Shown here: positions 45,010 through 51,087 of the stretch, one piece after another | Numbering within the stretch: the first letter of the stretch is position 1 | Layout: each line of letters begins with the position of its first letter | Origin: Cochliopodium minus | Lineage: Eukaryota; Discosea; Himatismenida; Cochliopodiidae | NCBI GenBank assembly: GCA_024220525.1 | Contig: JAMYWO010000262.1 | Coordinates: forward strand, 4,551-55,637 | DNA length: 51,087 bases | Direction of reading: 5' to 3' | Notes under the pieces: model-generated | Told to the model about the DNA's origin: nothing | The model's database searches: none | Seen by the model: only the letters and a program-made list of their open reading frames with translations | Position numbers and translations under genes: made by a program

Positions 45010-47017
45010 ATGAAATTTTTGATAAAATTTATTCTTATTCTATCCTTTTTCCAATTTTATTCTTTTCATGCAAAAGGTAATCATCTTTTCAGATTATTAG
45101 AGAAAGTTTATAGATAAAAAATTATATAAACTGAATTATTTTTTTTCCATATTTTCTGATTTAAATTTAAAATTGAAAAAAGATACTTTAATCAACAGAG
45201 CTGCAACAGTGGTGGGAAATCTTACTCTCAATGTAGATCTTACAACATATAATAAATTAACATTATTAGAGGGTGGGCTTTATGATATGTATTGGAAGAT
45301 GGATTCAACACAATGTAAGAAATATACAATGAATTCAGAAAAACTTTTTCAAATTTTAATTTTTTAATTTTTTTTTTTTTTTGAAAAAAGCAATCTTGGA
45401 CATTTATTGTCGTGTTCAGACAATTGGTTTTGCTGGAATTGGCTTCACTTCAAACCCTGGAAACCCAATGGGAGGAGCAGATATTTATTTGGCATCTGCG
45501 GTATCAGCCAATGGAAGCATGACGATGACAGATAGGTACTTCAAAAAAATCAAAAAGAAATAAGAGAAAATATAAACTAAATTTAACTTCCAAACAAAAA
45601 ATTTTGAATAATTTTTCATCTTTTCTTTTTTTGGTAGATATTCTACTGGTAGATTCACTCCAGCTTTGGACACTTCAAGAGGTGGCAAAGATGACATTCT
45701 TGCTTTTGGAATTTCGAGAGATCCTGATGTTCCTGAGCTCATTTATCGTTTTCAAAGAAAGTTGGTTACTGGTAAAAAATAAAAATAAAATTTATTGTTC
45801 TTAAAGATTTTCAAAATTTTATGACTGTTTAAAATTTGTGAGTCTAAAATTAATTTAAGCCAACAAATTTATAATTTTTGTACCTGTCTATTATTCTTCG
45901 AATTAATTTCCTTTTTTTTTTGTTTTAAAAATTTAATTATTCATTTTTAAAAAAAAAAATTAGGAGATCCAAATGACTTGGAAATAAAAGATGGGTTCAT
46001 GGATGTCATTTTTGCGACCAATACACAATCGATTAGTCCTGCTCCCCACAGTGGATCCACTGCAGGTGTTTTGAAAGTCAATTTCTTCACCAACAAAACC
46101 ACATCAGACCCGAAGAGAGTAGCACATGGTATTTTGATGTTTTTGGCATGGGGAGTTTTCATTGTAAAAAAGTTTTAATTATTCTTATTGATCTTAAAAT
46201 TTTTATTTTTTTTTAATTTATTTTATGATTTTTTTTAAATTTTTTTTTTGTTAATTTTATCTTTATAGATGACAGGGTTTTTTGTTGGAAGATTTGTTCC
46301 CAAAAATTATGCATGGTGGTTCCCTGTTGTAATTTTTTTTTTTAAAAATGAGCATTTATATTTGATTGTTAATTTTTATAAATATTTAATAGCATGTTGT
46401 TGCAAATTCAATTGGTTTGATTTGCATGCTCATTGCATTCATTCTTGCCTTTAAAATGCAAAAAAGCACAATCAGATTGGGAAATACTCATAGTAAATAC
46501 AATTAATACTATTTTTATTTTCATTCTTTCCAATTTAATATTTAATTTATAATATTTATTAATTATTTCTAATTTATGATATTTAAATTTCATTTATTTT
46601 CATTATTTTAATTATTAATTAAATTTTTTAATTTTTAATTATCCCATCAGGAGTGATTGGTATTGTTGTTTTCTCAATTTCTATTGCACAGTTATTCTTT
46701 GGAATCATCTCGGATCAGTTTTGGAGATACAAATTCAAGAAATCTGGTGGTGAAAAACCTCCAACTTCTGTATGGGATATAATTCATTGGATTGTTGGAT
46801 ATTCTGTCATATTGTAAAAAAAGAAAATAATTTTTAATTTATTAATTTTTAATTTTTTTTTTTATTTTTAAGACTTGCTGTTGCCAATGTATTTATTGGA
46901 ATTTATGAAATTCAGTTGCAAAATTATGTTTTGGGATTGTTTGCTATCTGGATTGGTTCTCTCATCATTCTTTTCCTAACATTGGAGTTAATAAGGTTGA
47001 TGAAGAGAAAAAAATAA
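45010..47017 (+). CDS. DOMON-cytochrome b561 protein, copy B
   Basis: Same exon plan as copy A: signal peptide MKFLIKFILILSFFQFYSF, then DOMON from 45183 (ATVVGNLTLNVDLTTYNKLT, YDMYWKMDS, GIGFTSNPGNPMGG, SRDPDVPELIYRF). The b561 core has the four histidines (HGILMFLAW, PVHVVANSIG, GNTHRVIG, IIHWIVGY). The tail differs: copy B stops after LELIRLMKRKK, a short basic end, instead of the longer Ser-rich tail of copy A. The linker after MDVIFATN also differs (TQSISPAPHSGSTAG, versus LVTTSPARHSAADAG in A). These local differences sit between blocks that are identical even in introns, which suggests conversion between the copies. The protein is a transmembrane electron-transfer protein with inferred ferric or ascorbate-linked reductase activity. 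Confidence 0.9.
45805..45889 (+). repeat. Foldback element copy 4 (full length, decayed)
   Basis: In the gene B intron. It reads TTCAAAATTTTATGACTGTT at its left arm and AATTTTTGTACCTGTCTA at its right arm, with AGCCAACAAATTT in the core. It has about the same length as the complete copy at 39419 but many substitutions, consistent with an insertion older than the b561 duplication. Confidence 0.75.
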
Positions 47018-47374
47018 AGAATAATGAAGTGAAACAATCATTTTTTAAATTTTGTTATGTTATTAAATATTATTCAAATTTTCTTGAAAAGAAATGAAAA
47101 TAACAATATTGTATATTTGACTATATATCGATGTCAAATTTATCAATTAATTCTTCCTCTTCATCTCATATCATTTTCAGATGTTTCTTTATCATGTGTA
47201 TTGATGACTTGACATTTGTTAAACCATTGCTCTTGATCAAGATAAACATTTTGGTATGATATCATAAAGTTTGTTGAGATCTATCAAAATATTTTACAAA
47301 CTCAAGATTCAATACAGTAATTCATTTTTGCCTTTTCATTAACAACATTGAATAAAAAAAAATTGGTTGAAAAT
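47018..47374. other. Intergenic region with a possible minus-strand coding relic
   Basis: Between b561 copy B and the RCC1 gene. On the minus strand, about 47268-47172, a short frame reads YQNVYLDQEQWFNKCQVINT and ends SENDMR with a stop. It has no ATG and no joining exon, so a relic or chance frame is likely. The rest is AT-rich promoter sequence. Confidence 0.25.
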
Positions 47375-49273
47375 ATGCAACATTATTCAACCAGTTCTCA
47401 TGGAAACCAAAACTTCTTTTATGATGGTAAATTAGGATATTTAAAATATTAAAGAATTGAAAGAGATTTTTAAAAATAGAGAAGGAAATGGTACTCTATG
47501 GATGTGGATTCAATAGCTATGGTAAAATGATTATCAAAGTATTTTATTAGAATTGTATTTTCAAACTGAAAAAAATTTGTTAGTATAAATGATTGTTAGT
47601 TGGATCAATATTAATCAACATTTACAAATGATAATATGATTATTTGGATCTCATTGATCAATTATATAGTATCATATGTTGGTAAAAATTGATCCAAATT
47701 ATATGGAAGTTTAAATTCTCACAAAAAAATTTTCACTAATTGAAATCACTTTATCTTTAATATGATTTCAAATGATTTTTGGGATGCATTGATGAATAAA
47801 ACCTCAAATTCCAAAGAATTAAAATAAAATGGATTAAAATGCATATTTAATTCTGACAAAAAAAATTTTCATTAGGGGAATTGGGAATAGGGACAGCTGT
47901 TGAGAAAATAGAAATAGTAGAAATAATGAGGGGAATAGATGTTGTATCTATAAGTTGTTCTTATTATTTTTCACTCATTTATTGCTCGAATGGAGATTTG
48001 TTTGGAATGGGAGCTAATTCTTACTTAAATCCAAATAATATTTTGAGACTAAAAGAAAACCCCACAGGTGGTAATTTTTCAAAACCTATATTGTTATTAA
48101 GAGATAGTGAGATACAAACAGTATGTTGTGGATTTAATTTTACGGTTATTTTGAAGAATGATGGAAAAGTTTTAAAAGACTATATCGAAGTTGAAAAGAA
48201 TATCAAAATGATTTCATCTGGTAAAAAATTTGTTTAATGATTTGAATGTTTTAAAATCATTTTAAAATCAATTAAAGGTTATAATTTCTTCGTAATGTAC
48301 TCTAATGACGATAAGTTCTATGGATATGGAAACAATAGCTATGGACAACTTGGAGAAGAGGAGGTACCAGACAAAAGGTCCATTTTTCTCTTCGAAATCT
48401 CTGACGTAAAAATTATTGAATGTGGTGCTTATTACACTTTGATATATAAAGAAAATGGAGATTTGATGGGATGGGGACAAAATAGTTTGTTTTTCCGAAA
48501 AAAAATTTGTATGCTTGATTATTTATTTTGATAATAGGTTATGGGCAACTTGGTTTGGGGCACACTAATGTCAAAAAATTACCTACTTTGATTAAAAATG
48601 ATAAAAATGTCAAACAAATCAGTTGTGGATATTACCATAGCATGTATTTAACTTTTCAAAATAAATTGTTTGTTTTTGGTCAAGGTTTATATGGACAGGT
48701 AATTGATTATCTCCAATAAATTAATGTTCATTTTAAATAAATTTTTAGCTTGGATTGGGAGATAAATCAAATCAAAATTTCCCAACAAAACTTAAAACCA
48801 ATAAAGAGGAGATTATATTTGCAGTTGCATTTTCCCAAAGTTCTATGTATTATACTGAAAAAGGAGAAATTTATTCCTTTGGATATAATGGGTAATAAAA
48901 AAATAATGAAAAATTAATTCTTTTTAATTCTTTTAGTAATTATCAACTTGGTTTTGGAAAAGAAAAGCTTAAGCCAGAAATTCCCCAAAAATCAACAATA
49001 AACAATTCAAATTTATCTATAATTAGTTCAAGAACAAAAAAACAATACTCTTTGTGGAATCCTGAAAGACATTCTTTTTTTCCTTTTCTTTTTAAAAGTA
49101 ATGTGTCAACATTTGTTAAATGCTTGAAATGTAAACAAACTACTTGGAAAGTTAAACTCCCCAAATTTGTCTTATTTGAGATTATCAAGTATTATTTTTT
49201 GCCTCCTACTTATAAAATATCACCTTTAGAGGAAAATGAAAAGAAAAACAAGGAAAATTGTTTTATTTTTTAA
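47375..49273 (+). CDS. RCC1-repeat protein with a possible C-terminal F-box-like helix
   Basis: The first exon (ATG 47375, MQHYSTSSHGNQNFFYD) joins EKEMVLYGCGFNSYG. After the long repeat-bearing intron (47513-47877) come RCC1 blades: ELGIGTAVEKIE, VSISCSYYFSLIY, LFGMGANSY, FYGYGNNSYGQLG, IECGAYYTLIYKENGDL, MGWGQNSYGQLGLG, ISCGYYHSMYL, LFVFGQGLYGQLGLG and IYSFGYNGNYQLGFG. At least five blades are spliced mostly inside GQLG, as in the other RCC1 gene of this window. The last 60 residues (FVKCLKCKQTTWKVKLPKFV, FEIIKYYFLPPTY) are not propeller; the LPKFVLFEIIKYYFLP stretch resembles a degenerate F-box helix. This suggests a propeller scaffold, possibly a ubiquitin adaptor. The substrate or GTPase partner is unknown. 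Confidence 0.8.
47572..47735 (+). repeat. Intron-resident dispersed repeat, copy D
   Basis: In the first long intron of the RCC1 gene. It contains AAATGATTGTTAGTTGGATC, AATATTAATCAACATTTACA, GTAAAAATTGATCCAAATTA and TTTAAATTCTCACAAAAAAA. It carries an extra internal segment of about 30 bases relative to copy C. The same intron ends in a similar sequence again (TTCTGACAAAAAAAATTTTC, 47850-47870). Sense orientation relative to the host gene. Confidence 0.87.
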
Positions 49274-50242
49274 CAAGAATTTATTAAAAGATTAAATTTG
49301 AAATAGATTCTCGAACATGTAAAATTTGTATTTTTTTGTAAAATCATTTGAATGCATTATAAAGATAAAGTGATTTCAATTATACAGCAATCACCATGAT
49401 TTTAAGCATTATACTTAAAATGATCTGATATAAACAGAACTCAAAATTTGATGATAAGAAATTTCTCAATTATTTAGATTTTTGAAATTTTTATAAAAAA
49501 TATCATATTTCATTCATCACAAAGAATCTTAATGAAGTGAATATATGTGGGAAATCAAATATATTTGATAAAGGAATCAATTTCATTAATGATAATATGA
49601 TTAAATTCTTGTGGAAGAAAAATTTTAATTTCTTCTATCTCCCATCATCATTGTTACAATATCATTTTATTATTGGTTTTGATCTTAGCAGAAATATCCT
49701 TATCGTTTCCATCGATCAATTTTTTACCGATTTGAATGTGTTTGGCCTATAAAAAGCAGCCATTGAATTGATAATCTGCATTGGTGATCTTGGCCCTTTC
49801 AATGAGAGTCTTGGATTTCCTTTTTGAGATGTATGATGGTTGGATCATGGGTGGTATAAAATCTTCCAATGAATATTGATTTCAGTAAAAATTTTTTTTT
49901 GGAAATCAAAACTATTTCATTTTTTTTTTAATTAATTTATCTTTTATTCAAACCACTTTGAGTTGGTATCTTTTTGAATAATTTCAGCTATGGAAATTTG
50001 ATAAATGTATGTAAAAGAAAGATGCTATTTTTCTTCAAAAATATTTACAAAGGTTTTTTCAGGAGTAGAGGACTTTGCGATTTAAATAATACATGTGTCT
50101 GTATGCATTGATAGCTTGGAATAAATGAATATTCTTCCCAATGAGTTATGAAATGTAATTAGTTTTGAAACCTTGATTTTAATTAAAATATAATTAAAAA
50201 ATAATAAAAAAAAATGAAAATGATGAAAAAGACCTCAAATAA
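49274..50242 (+). pseudogene. Intergenic region with a decayed, possibly lipase-like fragment
   Basis: No intact gene is visible. A frame at about 49510-49752 reads KSNIFDKGINFINDNMIKFL and YHFIIGFDLSRNILIVSIDQ, then FFTDLNVFGL before a stop. The YHFIIGFDLSRNILIVSI..TDLN stretch weakly resembles the strand before the RG(S/T) motif of class 3 lipases, but that motif is absent. Around 49800-49880 a further coding-like stretch occurs without a start. This looks like an eroded host gene. The assignment is tentative. Confidence 0.22.
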
Positions 50243-50587
50243 TTGAAACCAATATTCTTCAATAGATTAGAATTATCTTTCAATAATATCTCGAATGAAA
50301 TATTGAATGTCACTGATACTTTAAATAATATCGCAAATGTAAATATTGTAAGAAATAATCCCATTGTTCATGATCATTTCAAAGGTTTACTATATTTTTT
50401 GTATTATCAAGATAAGGTTAATTTTATTATAGATAGAAGGATAAATTATAATCAAAATTCCCCTGATAATGTTACAGAAAGAATAAAATTCTTTCTTGTT
50501 GATTATTTTGGAGATAATAGAAGGAAAATTAATGAGGATCTTTGTCCTATGGCAAGGAATATTGTTAATTGGCCATGCAGAGAATGA
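50243..50587 (+). CDS. Unrecognised open frame, possibly a gene fragment
   Basis: The frame of up to 114 codons contains FNRLELSFNNISNEILNVTD, HDHFKGLLYFLYYQDKVNFI, ERIKFFLVDYFGDNRRKINE and ends MARNIVNWPCRE. Codon composition looks coding, but I recognise no domain and no clean upstream start or downstream exon. It could be an exon of the decayed locus upstream or of a gene running off the window. Downstream sequence to 51087 is AT-rich and shows nothing I can support. Confidence 0.3.
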   Translation: MKPIFFNRLELSFNNISNEILNVTDTLNNIANVNIVRNNPIVHDHFKGLLYFLYYQDKVNFIIDRRINYNQNSPDNVTERIKFFLVDYFGDNRRKINEDLCPMARNIVNWPCRE

Positions 50588-51087
50588 GAAGGAATTGAAT
50601 GACATCTATGATTTTTAACCACATCACCAAAAGATCTTGTGCAAATGATGCTGGATCTGGAAGGAAAAGGTAATTACCAAAATCATTCTTTATATTTTTA
50701 AAATTCTTTTGAATTCAATTATATAAGAGTCTTTTCCTGGATATAATTGCAAGAATGTCATAAGGGGAATTTTTTTTATTTTTGAATATGTGTCTGGATA
50801 TCCAAGACATATATTACACGATAAAAAAAATCATTCATCTCTATATTGGATATATCTAATATACAATTGATATTTACATGCGGTGTTTGGTGATTCGCAT
50901 AATTATGCAAATTATTTTTCCTAATGACTTAAATAGTTGAATATTCAACAAATTTGGATTTGATTGAAAAATATGATCAAGATATCTTAGAAAGAGAAGT
51001 ATTGAGGATAATATTCAATTAGTAAGATATAATTCTATTAAAAAATAACAAGATACTGATTGAAATAATATTTAATTTTTCTTATTT

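Noticed and set aside
3165-49895. Recurring CAGTGAAAATT-like words (about 3168, 7793, 15561, 49883)
   Set aside because: They occur in mixed contexts and orientations, and short AT-rich words recur by chance at this composition.
1-51087. CRISPR arrays, rRNA, tRNA, virus-like or retro-elements
   Set aside because: No regularly spaced repeats with unique spacers, no recognisable tRNA arms or rRNA cores, and no reverse transcriptase, integrase or capsid-like frames were seen. The tandem repeats lack spacers.

Overview
This is a very AT-rich, intron-dense eukaryotic nuclear window, most likely from a free-living protist with an amoeba-like gene repertoire; the exact lineage cannot be fixed from sequence alone. 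Introns are short (mostly 45-350 nt), follow GT..AG with a GTAAA/GTAAG donor, and are packed with T- or A-runs. TAA, TAG and TGA all act as stops, so lineages with reassigned stop codons are unlikely. I recognise no rRNA, tRNA, CRISPR array, autonomous transposon or virus-like element. Almost every gene is split into many exons, so I joined exons by splice signals, phase continuity and family motifs. Several joined models come out as exact multiples of three.

Layout. 0.2-6 kb: an F-box/RhoGEF (DH) gene, then two tandemly related short-chain dehydrogenases (one has lost its NAD-binding glycine segment) separated by an F-box/SPRY-like gene. 6.5-16.5 kb, all on the minus strand: a haspin-like kinase, an RCC1-repeat protein, an aldonolactone-oxidase-type FAD enzyme with an SP-rich N-terminus and a C-terminal CaaX box, and an MIT plus FYVE-like zinc-finger protein. 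17-25 kb: an ovothiol synthase OvoA preceded by a signal peptide, an F-box/LRR gene, a secreted PEBP (YbhB-type) gene made of very small exons, and a dual-specificity phosphatase. 25-34 kb: a Cys/His-rich protein with an EsV-1-7-type repeat, a PA-domain seven-transmembrane receptor candidate, a flavin amine oxidase, a MYND-finger protein and a jelly-roll-like gene that needs 4- and 5-nt microexons. 34-42.5 kb: an ankyrin gene, then a 22-exon gene fusing EF-hands, ankyrin repeats and a RapGAP domain behind an N-myristoylation motif. 42.7-47 kb: two tandem DOMON-cytochrome b561 genes with patchwork identity suggesting gene conversion. 47.4-49.3 kb: a second RCC1 gene. The last 1.8 kb holds only decayed or unresolved coding fragments.

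Two dispersed repeats stand out. One (about 100-160 bp, carrying inverted GGATCAAT/ATTGATCC boxes) lies four times inside introns, always in the sense orientation of its host gene, and looks introner-like. The other is an 85-bp foldback element with 21-22-bp terminal inverted repeats, present four times; two copies sit in the same intron of the two cytochrome b561 paralogues.

The genes do not form a single pathway. The main themes are signalling (RhoGEF, RapGAP, DUSP, kinase, 7TM receptor, ankyrin and RCC1 scaffolds), ubiquitin adaptors (F-box) and redox enzymes (OvoA, FAD oxidase, amine oxidase, SDR, DOMON-b561).
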